In this document: positions 6,552 to 13,385 of the stretch, piece by piece
How the letters are laid out: every line of letters begins with the position of its first letter
How positions within the stretch are numbered: the first letter of the stretch is position 1
NCBI GenBank assembly: GCA_964635065.1
Contig: CAZWMK010000064.1
Span: 1 to 13,385 of the forward strand
Reading direction: 5' to 3'
Length of the DNA: 13,385 bases
DNA from: CAZWMK01 sp964635065
GTDB lineage: Bacteria; Pseudomonadota; Alphaproteobacteria; Sphingomonadales; Sphingomonadaceae
Notes under the pieces: model-generated
What the model saw: only the letters and a program-made list of their open reading frames with translations
The model's database searches: none
Told to the model about the DNA's origin: nothing
Made by a program: the position numbers and the translations under genes

Positions 6552-8846
6552 ATGAAACAAGCATCCATATCGATTCTGTCGCTGGCGGCCGCGCTTGCGG
6601 TCACGCCCGTGACGCCGGCCCGCGCGCAAAACGCAGCCGACGCCCCGGCCACCGCCAGCGAAGGCGGCATTCAGGAAATCGTCGTCACCGCGCGCCGCCG
6701 CGCCGAGCCGTTGCAGCGCACGCCGCTCGCCGTCTCGGCCCTGTCGGCCGCAGATATCGAAGCCAAGGTGGCCGTGAACATCATTGATCTTGGCAAATCC
6801 ATGCCGAACGTCCGGATCGACGCGCTGGGTTCGCAAGGCCGCGCGGGGATGCTTGCCATTCGCGGTGTCAACTATGCCCGTTCCGACCAGGCGGGCGACC
6901 CGTCGACCGCCTTCTACATCGACGGCCTCTACCAACCGCGCTCGACGATCAACATTCTCGACATGTTCGACATGGAATCGATCGAAGTACTGCGCGGCCC
7001 GCAAGGCACGCTGTTCGGCCGCAACGCCTTTGCCGGCGCGGTCAACATCCAGTCCAAGCGCCCGGAGATGGAACTGGGCGGCCAGGTCGAAGCCAAGCTC
7101 GCCAACTACGGCCGTCATGAATTGCGGGGCGCCATCAACGTGCCGATCATCAAGGACGTGCTGGCCATGCGCGCCTCGATGCTCTACGCCAAGTCGGACG
7201 GCTATTACCGCTCGATCAAGGATGACGGCAAACGTATAGGCGGCGATGACAACATCACTGGCCGCCTGTCGTTCCTCTACACGCCGAACGATGCGTGGAA
7301 CATCTATCTGAAATATGAGCATGTCCGCGACAAGAGCGACCCGACGCCGGCGCAGAACGGCTCGACGACGCCCGCCATGGCCGCGCCCGGCCTCGCCGCG
7401 CAGTTCGCGGGCAACATCGCCGGCGATCCGCCGAACCTGTTCAACTACCCGAAATACTGGACCAACATCCAGATCAAGCCGGGTCAGAAGAGCTTCGTCA
7501 ATTCGGACAATCTGGCGCTCAACATCACGCATGACATCGAAGGCGGCTCGCTCACCTCGATCACCGGCTATCAGGACACGCAGGATGGCCTGTTCACCGA
7601 TCCGATCGGCGGCAAGCTCGCCTATCTCACGAACTACTACCGCACGCATGTCACGACCATCAGCCAGGAACTGCGGTTCATCAAGGAACTCGGCCAGTCG
7701 TTCCAGCTTCTTGTCGGCGCCTATTATTCGAACGACGACATGAAATATGGCAACATCACCTTCTCGGAGGCGCTTCTGACCGGTGCCAACGCGCAGGTCA
7801 ACGTCAGGCAGAAGCGCGACAGCTATGCCCTGTTCGCCGAACTGGAAGCGCGGCCGACCGATACGGTGCGCGTCAACTTCGCCGGTCGCCAGATGTGGGA
7901 AGACAAGGACTTCTCCTTCCGTCGCCAGCTGCGCCCCTTGGCCGTGAACCCCGATCCGTCGGTGTTCCTGCCTGTGGCCAGCTATGACCGCGACAAGCAG
8001 GGCTGGAAGAACTTCTCGCCGAAGATCTCGATCGACTGGCGTCCGATGGACGATGTGATGCTCTATGCCTCGTGGACCAAGGGCTTCAAGAGCGGCGGCT
8101 ATGCGGCTGTCACCACCAGCATTGCCGCAGCGGGTCCCTATGATCCCGAAAAAATCGAAACCTGGGAAGCCGGCGTGAAAACCTTCCTGTTCGATCGCAA
8201 GGTCCGCGCCAATCTGACCGTGTTCTGGAACAACCTCGACGACCTGCAACGCAGCGTGAACTTCACGGTCGCCGGCGTACCGTCGAACATCGTGTTCAAC
8301 GCCGCTTCGGCCGTCACCAAGGGGGTCGAAGCCGAACTGGAATATCGTCCGACCGAAAGCTTCCGCCTGCACGGCTCGGCGGGTTATCTCAAGGCCTATT
8401 ATAAGGACTTCTGCGCCAACTTCGGCTTCCCCGGCGGCGTCGGCGGCCTGCCGTTCGGCCAGCCCTGCGGCACCATTCCAGGTCAGCTCGATAACAGCTA
8501 CATGCCACTCTACAATGCGCCGAAGTGGCAAGCCGCCTTTGGCGGCAGCTACAACATCGACCTTGGCGGCGCGGGCAGCGTGACATTCTATGGCGACATG
8601 AACTACACCTCGTCGCTGTTCACCAACGACAACCCGTTCCCTGTCAGCAGGCGCGGAGCGATGACGGTGGTGGATGCCAGCATCCAGTGGAAATCGGAAG
8701 ACCAGCGTTTCTACGCCTCACTTTACGCGCAAAACCTGTTCAACGAGATCGATACGCAACAGGCCATCCGTTCGGGCGGCACGCTGACCGTGTTCAACTA
8801 CACCCCGCCGCGCCGCTGGGGCGGTGTGGTCGGCGTCAAGTTCTGA
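6552..8846 (+). CDS. TonB-dependent outer-membrane receptor
   Basis: Energised outer-membrane channel, 764 residues, importing an unknown substrate. The ATG at 6552 is chosen over the GTG at 6534 because GGGGAGAG (6541-6548) precedes it and a proper signal peptide follows (hydrophobic ISILSLAAALAV, cleavage likely after ARA, residue 25). A TonB-box-like EIVVTARRR lies at about 42-50. The plug domain (about 55-170) has the typical VLRGPQGTLFGRNAFAGAVNI; the beta-barrel fills the rest, with SWTKGFKSGGYA, a late YAQNLFNE strand and the terminal strand ending in Phe (VGVKF). Nothing marks it as a siderophore receptor; sphingomonads have many such receptors for organic substrates. It heads the operon, 13 bp before a dehydratase gene, so the cargo is probably the acid activated by the downstream ligase or a precursor of it. 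Confidence 0.95.
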   Translation: MKQASISILSLAAALAVTPVTPARAQNAADAPATASEGGIQEIVVTARRRAEPLQRTPLAVSALSAADIEAKVAVNIIDLGKSMPNVRIDALGSQGRAGMLAIRGVNYARSDQAGDPSTAFYIDGLYQPRSTINILDMFDMESIEVLRGPQGTLFGRNAFAGAVNIQSKRPEMELGGQVEAKLANYGRHELRGAINVPIIKDVLAMRASMLYAKSDGYYRSIKDDGKRIGGDDNITGRLSFLYTPNDAWNIYLKYEHVRDKSDPTPAQNGSTTPAMAAPGLAAQFAGNIAGDPPNLFNYPKYWTNIQIKPGQKSFVNSDNLALNITHDIEGGSLTSITGYQDTQDGLFTDPIGGKLAYLTNYYRTHVTTISQELRFIKELGQSFQLLVGAYYSNDDMKYGNITFSEALLTGANAQVNVRQKRDSYALFAELEARPTDTVRVNFAGRQMWEDKDFSFRRQLRPLAVNPDPSVFLPVASYDRDKQGWKNFSPKISIDWRPMDDVMLYASWTKGFKSGGYAAVTTSIAAAGPYDPEKIETWEAGVKTFLFDRKVRANLTVFWNNLDDLQRSVNFTVAGVPSNIVFNAASAVTKGVEAELEYRPTESFRLHGSAGYLKAYYKDFCANFGFPGGVGGLPFGQPCGTIPGQLDNSYMPLYNAPKWQAAFGGSYNIDLGGAGSVTFYGDMNYTSSLFTNDNPFPVSRRGAMTVVDASIQWKSEDQRFYASLYAQNLFNEIDTQQAIRSGGTLTVFNYTPPRRWGGVVGVKF

Positions 8847-8859
8847 TCAGGGAACCGGC

Positions 8860-9399
8860 ATGGGCAACGACACACCACGCGACGACAGCGGCCTTGGTCT
8901 GAACTTCGGAACCTATGAAGAAGCGAAGACCTGGATCGGTCGATCCACCGATGTCTGCTTTGGCGAAGTCGAGGTGAACGTGCCGATGGTCCGCACCTAT
9001 TGCGCGGCGATGGAAGACGCGAACCAGAGTTACTGGGACGCCGATTTCGCCGCCGCGCACTGGGGCGGTGCCATTGCCCCCCCTGCCATGCTGCAAACAT
9101 GGACCATCCCGATGCAGTGGCGGCCCGATGGACGCCGCACTGTATCGGTGATGGCGGCCAAAGTGCCCCTGCCGGGCGACAAGCCGATCAATGTCACCAC
9201 CGAATTCGAATATTTCCGTCCCGCCTATGCGGGCGACATCGTCAATATGGTCGATCGGCTGATCGACATTTCCGAAGAAAAGACCACACGTATCGGCACG
9301 GGTCATTTCATCACAACGGTAGGCGAATTCCGTAACCAGCGCGGCGAATTGCTGGCGCGCAGCACCAACATATTGTTCCGCTACAAGGCGCACGACTGA
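8860..9399 (+). CDS. FAS1-like dehydratase domain protein (MaoC N-terminal type), noncatalytic hydratase subunit
   Basis: 179 residues from the ATG at 8860, preceded by CAGGGAA (8848-8854); the upstream open part overlaps the receptor end. A hot-dog fold protein of the MaoC_dehydrat_N / FAS1-like dehydratase class: VNVPMVRTYCAAMEDANQSYWDADFAAAHWGGAIAPPAMLQTW (the AxxxxDxN-x-x-YWD and GGxIAPPxM hallmarks) at about 32-75, and a later TEFEYFRPAYAGDIV strand that forms part of the substrate channel. The catalytic D-x4-H pair of hydratases is not seen. In related systems (for example the ChsH1-ChsH2 type in steroid breakdown, or HadAB-type dehydratases) such a subunit pairs with a catalytic MaoC partner, which here is the next gene, overlapping by one base (TGATG). 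It probably binds the bulky acyl group. Substrate unknown. Confidence 0.85.
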   Translation: MGNDTPRDDSGLGLNFGTYEEAKTWIGRSTDVCFGEVEVNVPMVRTYCAAMEDANQSYWDADFAAAHWGGAIAPPAMLQTWTIPMQWRPDGRRTVSVMAAKVPLPGDKPINVTTEFEYFRPAYAGDIVNMVDRLIDISEEKTTRIGTGHFITTVGEFRNQRGELLARSTNILFRYKAHD

Positions 9400-9851
9400 T
9401 GCAGACGATTGCCCCCTTCCGTCAGGTCTACTGGCAGGACGTGACGCTGGACACTGTCGTCCCCGCCATCAGCATGGACGTGACCTACAAGCATGCGATC
9501 CAGCATGTTGCGGCTGGCTGGGATTATATGCCAGGCCACCACAACCCCGATTATGCGCGGTCGCAAGGACAGCGAACCATCTATCTTAACACGCTGTTCC
9601 ACCAAAGCTTCGTCGACCGTGTGCTGACCGACTGGGCCGGACCTCTGACCTTCATCGCGCGGCGCAAGATATCGATGAAGGCCTCGATCTATCCCGACGA
9701 ACGCATTATTGGAACGGCGCAGATCCTGCGCGTCTATCGCGGCGAAGCCGGCGATGGCCGGGTTGATCTGTCGGTCGTGATCCGCAATCCCGATGCCGAT
9801 TGCTGCCTTGCCGACTGCACCATCCGACTGCCCGACCGGCCGGGCACATGA
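9399..9851 (+). CDS. MaoC-like enoyl-CoA hydratase, catalytic subunit
   Basis: 150 residues, starting on the last base of the previous stop. Single hot-dog domain with the R-specific hydratase active site: Asp42 and His47 in WDYMPGHHNPDYARSQG, matching the D-x4-H spacing of the MaoC/PhaJ family (D31 and H36 in the well-studied PhaJ). Expected reaction: reversible addition of water to a trans-2-enoyl-CoA, giving a 3-hydroxyacyl-CoA. With the preceding FAS1-like subunit it would form a split double-hot-dog enzyme, an arrangement that often accommodates large or branched acyl groups. The C-terminus ends RLPDRPGT and overlaps the ligase start by four bases (ATGA), so translation is coupled. It is less likely to be a fatty-acid synthesis enzyme because it lies with a ligase and a receptor. 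Confidence 0.87.
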   Translation: MQTIAPFRQVYWQDVTLDTVVPAISMDVTYKHAIQHVAAGWDYMPGHHNPDYARSQGQRTIYLNTLFHQSFVDRVLTDWAGPLTFIARRKISMKASIYPDERIIGTAQILRVYRGEAGDGRVDLSVVIRNPDADCCLADCTIRLPDRPGT

Positions 9852-11392
9852 CGGCGGCGAACGACTGGTCGACGCTCAGCATGGCGGCGCTGGTCCGCCG
9901 TCTGGCCCGACAGGTGCCGCGCCGCCCGGCATTTCGCGATGCCGATGGCCGCGTTGTCAGCTATGCCGAACTGGACCAGCGCAGCGACCGTCTGGCCCGC
10001 GCCTTTGTCGCAGCCGGCATCGCGCCCGGCGATCATGTCGCGGCCCTGACGCTGAACAGCGTGCCGATGATGGAGTTGTTCATGGCTGCCGCGAAAGCGC
10101 GCGCCGTAATCCTGCCGCTCAACTGGCGTCTGGCCCCGCCCGAACTCGCCTATATCTTCGGCGATGCCGTCCCGAAACTGCTGTTCGCGTCGGCTGGGCT
10201 CGCCGATCTTGCGGCGGGCATCGACACCGATGTCCCGACCATTCTCATCCACGAAAAGCCCGATGGCTGCCCCTATGAAGCATTTCTCGCGCAGGGCGGC
10301 GATGAAACGGCGCTGCCAGAAGTCGTGCCAGACGACATCTGGATCATGCTTTACACCAGCGGCACGACCGGACGCCCCAAGGGTTGCCGTCTCGATCAGA
10401 AAGGGCAGGTGATTTCTGCCTTTGCGACGCGCGGCGTGTGGCAGGCCGGCCCATTCGACCGGTTGGCGATGGCACTGCCGCTGTTCCATGTCGGCGGCCT
10501 TGGCATTTTGCTGGGCCATTTTGCGGCTGGTGCGGAGACCGTCATGGCGCCGCGTCATTTCGGACCGGTGCAGGCGCTTGATTTCCTGGCCGAACATCGC
10601 TGCACCACGGCCGGCCTGCCGCCGCAATATTATACCGACATGGTTGCCGCACAAAAACAGGCGCCACGCGCGCTCGTGTTACGCACCACCACCATGGGGG
10701 GCGGCATGCACCTGCCCGCGGAGGTTTCCGCCGTGCGCGACACACTCGGCGTCGAACCGCTGCTGGGCTATGGCCAGACGGAGGCGGGAAATTTCATCGC
10801 CTATCTGACCGCCAGCGAACAGCTTGAGCGGCCCGCTGCCTGCGGTCGTCCGCTGGCCCATCTGGATTGGCGCATCGTCGACGACGCGGGCCAGTCGCTG
10901 CCCGCAGGTGCCACTGGCGAGCTGTGCGTACGCGGGACCAGTGTCATGGCCGGATACTGGAATCAGCCCGACGCCAGCGCCGCAACGCTCAAGGATGGCT
11001 GGCTCCATACCGGCGATCTTTGCGCCGTTGACAACGATGGCTATCTGACCCTGGTTGGCCGCAAGAAGGAACTCATCAAGTCGGGTGGCGAAAATGTCTA
11101 TCCGCGCGAAGTGGAAGCCGTGCTGATGGCGCATCCTGCCATCGCCGAATGCGCTGTTTTCGGCGTGCCGCATCCGCGCTGGGGCGAAGGCGTCAAGGCC
11201 GTCATCGTCGTGAAAGCGGACGCCACGCTCGACAAGGCCAGCGTCACAGCCTGGTGCCGCGACCGGATCGCAGGTTACAAACGCCCCCGCCTGATCGAGT
11301 TCCTGCCCACCCTACCACGAAGCGAGGCTGGAAAACTCAGCATGCGTGAACTAAAAGAGCGCCCTGTCACTGCCGATCAGGCAACCGACTGA
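9848..11392 (+). CDS. Class I AMP-forming acyl-CoA ligase (FadD-like)
   Basis: Activates a carboxylic acid to its CoA thioester via an acyl-adenylate, cytoplasmic. 514 residues from the ATG at 9848, which overlaps the previous stop; no start further upstream is needed. Core motifs of the adenylate-forming family: P-loop YTSGTTGRPKG (about 168-178), PLFHVGG, GYGQTEAGN, WLHTGDL, the hinge GRKKELIKSGGENVYPREVE and the C-terminal catalytic lysine in PRSEAGKLSMREL. Length and motifs fit medium or long-chain, cyclic or aromatic acid ligases rather than acetyl-CoA synthetase (compare acs at the window start). The acyl-binding pocket is not diagnostic by eye, so the substrate is unknown. Coupled to the hydratase pair, it would supply their CoA substrate. 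Confidence 0.93.
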   Translation: MTAANDWSTLSMAALVRRLARQVPRRPAFRDADGRVVSYAELDQRSDRLARAFVAAGIAPGDHVAALTLNSVPMMELFMAAAKARAVILPLNWRLAPPELAYIFGDAVPKLLFASAGLADLAAGIDTDVPTILIHEKPDGCPYEAFLAQGGDETALPEVVPDDIWIMLYTSGTTGRPKGCRLDQKGQVISAFATRGVWQAGPFDRLAMALPLFHVGGLGILLGHFAAGAETVMAPRHFGPVQALDFLAEHRCTTAGLPPQYYTDMVAAQKQAPRALVLRTTTMGGGMHLPAEVSAVRDTLGVEPLLGYGQTEAGNFIAYLTASEQLERPAACGRPLAHLDWRIVDDAGQSLPAGATGELCVRGTSVMAGYWNQPDASAATLKDGWLHTGDLCAVDNDGYLTLVGRKKELIKSGGENVYPREVEAVLMAHPAIAECAVFGVPHPRWGEGVKAVIVVKADATLDKASVTAWCRDRIAGYKRPRLIEFLPTLPRSEAGKLSMRELKERPVTADQATD

Positions 11393-11442
11393 GCACCGCG
11401 CCGGCCATGGCACGCCGGACGCAAGCACGATAAGGGGCGCCG

Positions 11443-12087
11443 ATGCCAAGAGTGGTTGATCACCGCGAACGCCGCCGGGAAGTGGCGCTGGCGACAGCGG
11501 ATCTCATTTCCAAAATCGGTGTCGAGGCCGTCACCATTCGCGCCATTGCCGATCACCTTGGCTACAGCACGGCCATCGTCCAGCATTATTTCCCGAACAA
11601 GCGCCAGCTTCTGCTCTACACACACCGGCTGCTCGCCTCCTTCGTCGAACAGCAGTTGCGTGCGGTGCAGGCACTTGATGCCGCGGACATCGTTGGAATC
11701 CTCCGCCCGCTGTTGCCGATGACCGCCCGTTCGCGCCAGCGCTGGCAGATGTGGGTCGCCTATCGTGCGACTGCGATGGTCGACCATGAATATGCCATGG
11801 AACATCGCCGCCTGCTTTATGCGGTACGCGAGATCATCGAACGCTGCCTGCTCGCCCGGCTGGCGCGTGACGGCGTCACGCCACCGACCGACGTCAAGGC
11901 GGCAGCGCGGCGCATTCTGGCACTGGTGCACGGCATCGGCGTCGAAGCCCTGTTCGACGCCGAAGACTGGCCCCCCGCCCAGCAACTGGCCGTGGCGGTT
12001 TCGGATGTCCGCGATCTCACCGGCCTCGACCTGTCGCCCGATGAGGGCCACGAGATCGCCCCGAACGTCTCCACGCTGGCATCCTGA
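11443..12087 (+). CDS. TetR family transcriptional regulator
   Basis: 214 residues; ATG at 11443 with AAGGGG (11432-11437) before it. The N-terminal DNA-binding domain is clear: RERRREVALATADLISKIGVEAVT, then the helix-turn-helix IRAIADHLGYSTAIVQHYFPNKRQLLLY (about 31-58). The C-terminal ligand-binding half (about 65-195) is all-helical and diverged; its early WQMWVAYRATAMVDHEYAMEHRRLLY resembles the BetI-like branch. It starts 50 bp after the ligase and probably belongs to the same transcript. Inferred role: repressor of the receptor-hydratase-ligase operon at the palindrome near 6479-6500, released by the substrate or its CoA ester, and so autoregulated. It could instead control the formaldehyde genes that follow. 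Confidence 0.92.
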   Translation: MPRVVDHRERRREVALATADLISKIGVEAVTIRAIADHLGYSTAIVQHYFPNKRQLLLYTHRLLASFVEQQLRAVQALDAADIVGILRPLLPMTARSRQRWQMWVAYRATAMVDHEYAMEHRRLLYAVREIIERCLLARLARDGVTPPTDVKAAARRILALVHGIGVEALFDAEDWPPAQQLAVAVSDVRDLTGLDLSPDEGHEIAPNVSTLAS

Positions 12088-12213
12088 GCTGAACGCGGCT
12101 CATTCATTCAGCACTGATTTTCGACGTCATGGCTGGATTGCATGCGCCAGCCGGGTCATGATGCGTGAGAGATGGGCAGATGATGCCCGCGCCCGGCAAA
12201 ATGAGGGAAAACC

Positions 12214-13053
12214 ATGCTTGAAACCCTGTCCACCCATCGCTGTTTCGGCGGTACGCAGGGCTTTTACCGGCACCTGTCGTCCGAGACCGGCACCCCCATG
12301 CGCTTTGCCCTGTATATGCCGCCGGGACCGGGGCCGCATCCGGTGTTGTGGTTCCTGTCCGGACTGACCTGCACCGAGGAAAATGTCACCGCCAAGGCCG
12401 GCGCACAGCGCATGGCGGCGGAACTTGGCCTGATCCTCGTGGCACCCGACACCAGCCCGCGCGGCGACGGCGTGCCAAGCGACCCCGAAGGCGGATGGGA
12501 TTTCGGATTGGGCGCAGGCTTTTACGTCGATGCGACCGAAGCGCCCTATGCCGCCAACTATCGCATGGACAGCTATGTCACCCGCGAACTGCCCGCGCTA
12601 GTCGCGCGGCATTTTTCCGCCGACCTGACCCGCCAGGGCATCACCGGACATTCCATGGGCGGGCATGGCGCGCTGACACTGGCGTTGCGCAACCCCGGAC
12701 GCTTCGCTTCTGTCTCGGCGTTCGCGCCGATCGTGGCACCCGCCTGCGTGCCGTGGGGCGAAAAGGCATTGGGCGGCTATCTCGGTCCCGACCGTGCGCG
12801 CTGGCGGGCGCATGATGCGGTCGCCCTGATCGAAGATGGCGCCCGCGTTCCCGACATCCTTGTCGATCAGGGCGACGCCGACAGCTTTCTTGAAAGACAG
12901 TTGCGCCCCGATCTGCTCGAAGCCGCCTGCGCCAGGGCCGGCATTCCGCTGACGCTCCGGATGCAGCCGGGCTATGACCACAGCTATTATTTCATTGCCA
13001 GCTTCATCGACGATCATCTGCGCTGGCATGCAGAGCGCCTGCACCGGGGCTAG
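12214..13053 (+). CDS. fghA: S-formylglutathione hydrolase
   Basis: Hydrolyses S-formylglutathione to formate and glutathione, the second step of glutathione-dependent formaldehyde detoxification; cytoplasmic esterase D family. 279 residues, as usual. The ATG at 12214 follows GAGGGA (12203-12208). Seen: LSGLTCTEENVTAKAG and ERLGL-like region near the N-terminus, oxyanion-hole segment PDTSPRGDGVPSD, nucleophile Ser147 in GHSMGGHGAL, acid residue within DQGDADSFL (about 215-225) and His256 in GYDHSYYFIASFI. All triad elements are present. It lies 126 bp after the TetR gene with no convincing promoter seen in that gap, and 61 bp before the dehydrogenase that makes its substrate. In many bacteria the dehydrogenase comes first. 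Confidence 0.97.
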   Translation: MLETLSTHRCFGGTQGFYRHLSSETGTPMRFALYMPPGPGPHPVLWFLSGLTCTEENVTAKAGAQRMAAELGLILVAPDTSPRGDGVPSDPEGGWDFGLGAGFYVDATEAPYAANYRMDSYVTRELPALVARHFSADLTRQGITGHSMGGHGALTLALRNPGRFASVSAFAPIVAPACVPWGEKALGGYLGPDRARWRAHDAVALIEDGARVPDILVDQGDADSFLERQLRPDLLEAACARAGIPLTLRMQPGYDHSYYFIASFIDDHLRWHAERLHRG

Positions 13054-13070
13054 GCAGATCGGGCAGATCG
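13053..13070. repeat. Short tandem repeat (2 x 9 bp)
   Basis: GGCAGATCG occurs twice in direct succession, overlapping the end of the fghA stop codon. It may be chance or a replication slip; no regulatory meaning is evident. Confidence 0.5.
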
Positions 13071-13114
13071 ACTAGTATCCGCAAAAAGCAGCTGAATCAT
13101 CCCGGAGAACATCC

Positions 13115-13385
13115 ATGAAAACCCGCGCAGCCGTCGCCTTTGCGCCTAAGCAGCCACTCGAAATCGTCGAACTTGACCTCGAAGGCCCGAAGGCGGGCGA
13201 AGTGCTGGTCGAAATCATGGCAACCGGCATCTGCCACACCGATGCCTATACGCTCGACGGCTTCGACAGCGAGGGCATCTTCCCCTCGGTGCTCGGTCAC
13301 GAAGGTGCCGGGGTCGTGCGCGAAGTCGGGCCGGGCGTCACCTCGGTCAAGCCGGGCGACCATGTCATCCCGCTCTATACCCCCG
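13115..13385 (+). CDS. frmA: S-(hydroxymethyl)glutathione dehydrogenase / class III alcohol dehydrogenase, N-terminal part (runs off window)
   Basis: Glutathione-dependent formaldehyde dehydrogenase: oxidises S-hydroxymethylglutathione (formed from formaldehyde and glutathione) to S-formylglutathione with NAD+. Only the first 90 residues are in the window of a family near 370. The ATG at 13115 has GGAG (13104-13107) before it. Visible medium-chain zinc dehydrogenase features: GICHTDAYTLDG with the catalytic zinc ligand Cys40; SEGIFPSVLGHEGAGVV with His62 and Glu63; then VKPGDHVIPLYTP. The Asp and Glu of FDSEGIFP fit class III rather than ordinary ethanol dehydrogenases. The class III arginine and structural-zinc cysteines lie beyond the end. 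It directly follows fghA, its pathway partner. Confidence 0.95.
   Translation, partial: MKTRAAVAFAPKQPLEIVELDLEGPKAGEVLVEIMATGICHTDAYTLDGFDSEGIFPSVLGHEGAGVVREVGPGVTSVKPGDHVIPLYTP

Noticed and set aside
6492..8531. 679-residue open frame on the minus strand opposite the receptor gene
   Set aside because: Antisense shadow of the TonB receptor; GC-rich codon bias opens the opposite frame. Its translation is low in recognisable motifs and the + strand protein is unambiguous.
12088..12213. Promoter or terminator between the TetR gene and fghA
   Set aside because: GCTGAA and TTCAGC form only a six-base stem with a long loop, and TTGCAT at 12138 has no matching -10; nothing firm seen.
11765..12367. 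200-residue + strand frame spanning the TetR end and the fghA start
   Set aside because: Arginine, serine and proline-rich out-of-frame translation overlapping two clear genes.
1..13385. CRISPR arrays, tRNA or rRNA genes, insertion sequences, phage or defence genes
   Set aside because: No regularly spaced repeats, RNA gene signatures, transposase-like proteins or terminal inverted repeats were found; coding is nearly continuous with recognised metabolic genes.

Overview
The window is a GC-rich stretch of an alphaproteobacterial chromosome, most likely from a sphingomonad (Sphingomonadales). That placement is inference. It rests on base composition, on a TonB-dependent receptor leading a CoA-ester catabolic operon, and on the style of the acs, folE, ugd, mscL and fghA proteins. 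No marker gene fixes the genus. All genes lie on the + strand, both ends are cut inside genes, and a run of 10 Ns at 5230-5239 shows a draft or scaffolded assembly. No gene-free stretch exceeds 300 bases; the longest are about 140 bases (6411-6551) and 126 bases (12088-12213).

Left part (1-6410), mostly housekeeping and envelope genes. The C-terminal part of acetyl-CoA synthetase (acs) is followed directly by an ADP-ribose-type Nudix hydrolase whose conserved N-terminus runs upstream of any ordinary start codon. Next come GTP cyclohydrolase I (folE), then a three-gene envelope cluster (LemA-family lipoprotein, a TPM-domain protein with a glycine-rich tail, and a second TPM-type protein with a membrane hairpin). 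UDP-glucose 6-dehydrogenase (ugd, interrupted by the N gap) and the mechanosensitive channel mscL follow. A strong 13-bp perfect hairpin lies after mscL.

Middle part (6411-12087), the accessory module. A candidate sigma-70-type promoter whose -10 box lies inside a 22-bp near-perfect palindrome precedes a TonB-dependent outer-membrane receptor, a FAS1-like (noncatalytic) hot-dog dehydratase subunit, a catalytic MaoC-like subunit, a class I acyl-CoA ligase and a TetR regulator. Spacings are 13 bp, a 1-nt overlap, a 4-nt overlap and 50 bp, so this reads as one operon. The model: the receptor takes up a poorly permeable or scarce acid, the ligase makes its CoA thioester, the two-subunit hydratase hydrates an enoyl-CoA (or dehydrates a hydroxyacyl-CoA), and the TetR protein represses the promoter until substrate or its CoA ester is present. 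No acyl-CoA dehydrogenase, thiolase or aldolase is in the module, and the substrate cannot be read from sequence. This is the part most likely to hold something undescribed.

Right part (12088-13385). S-formylglutathione hydrolase (fghA) and the start of glutathione-dependent formaldehyde dehydrogenase (class III ADH) form a formaldehyde detoxification pair, cut by the window end.
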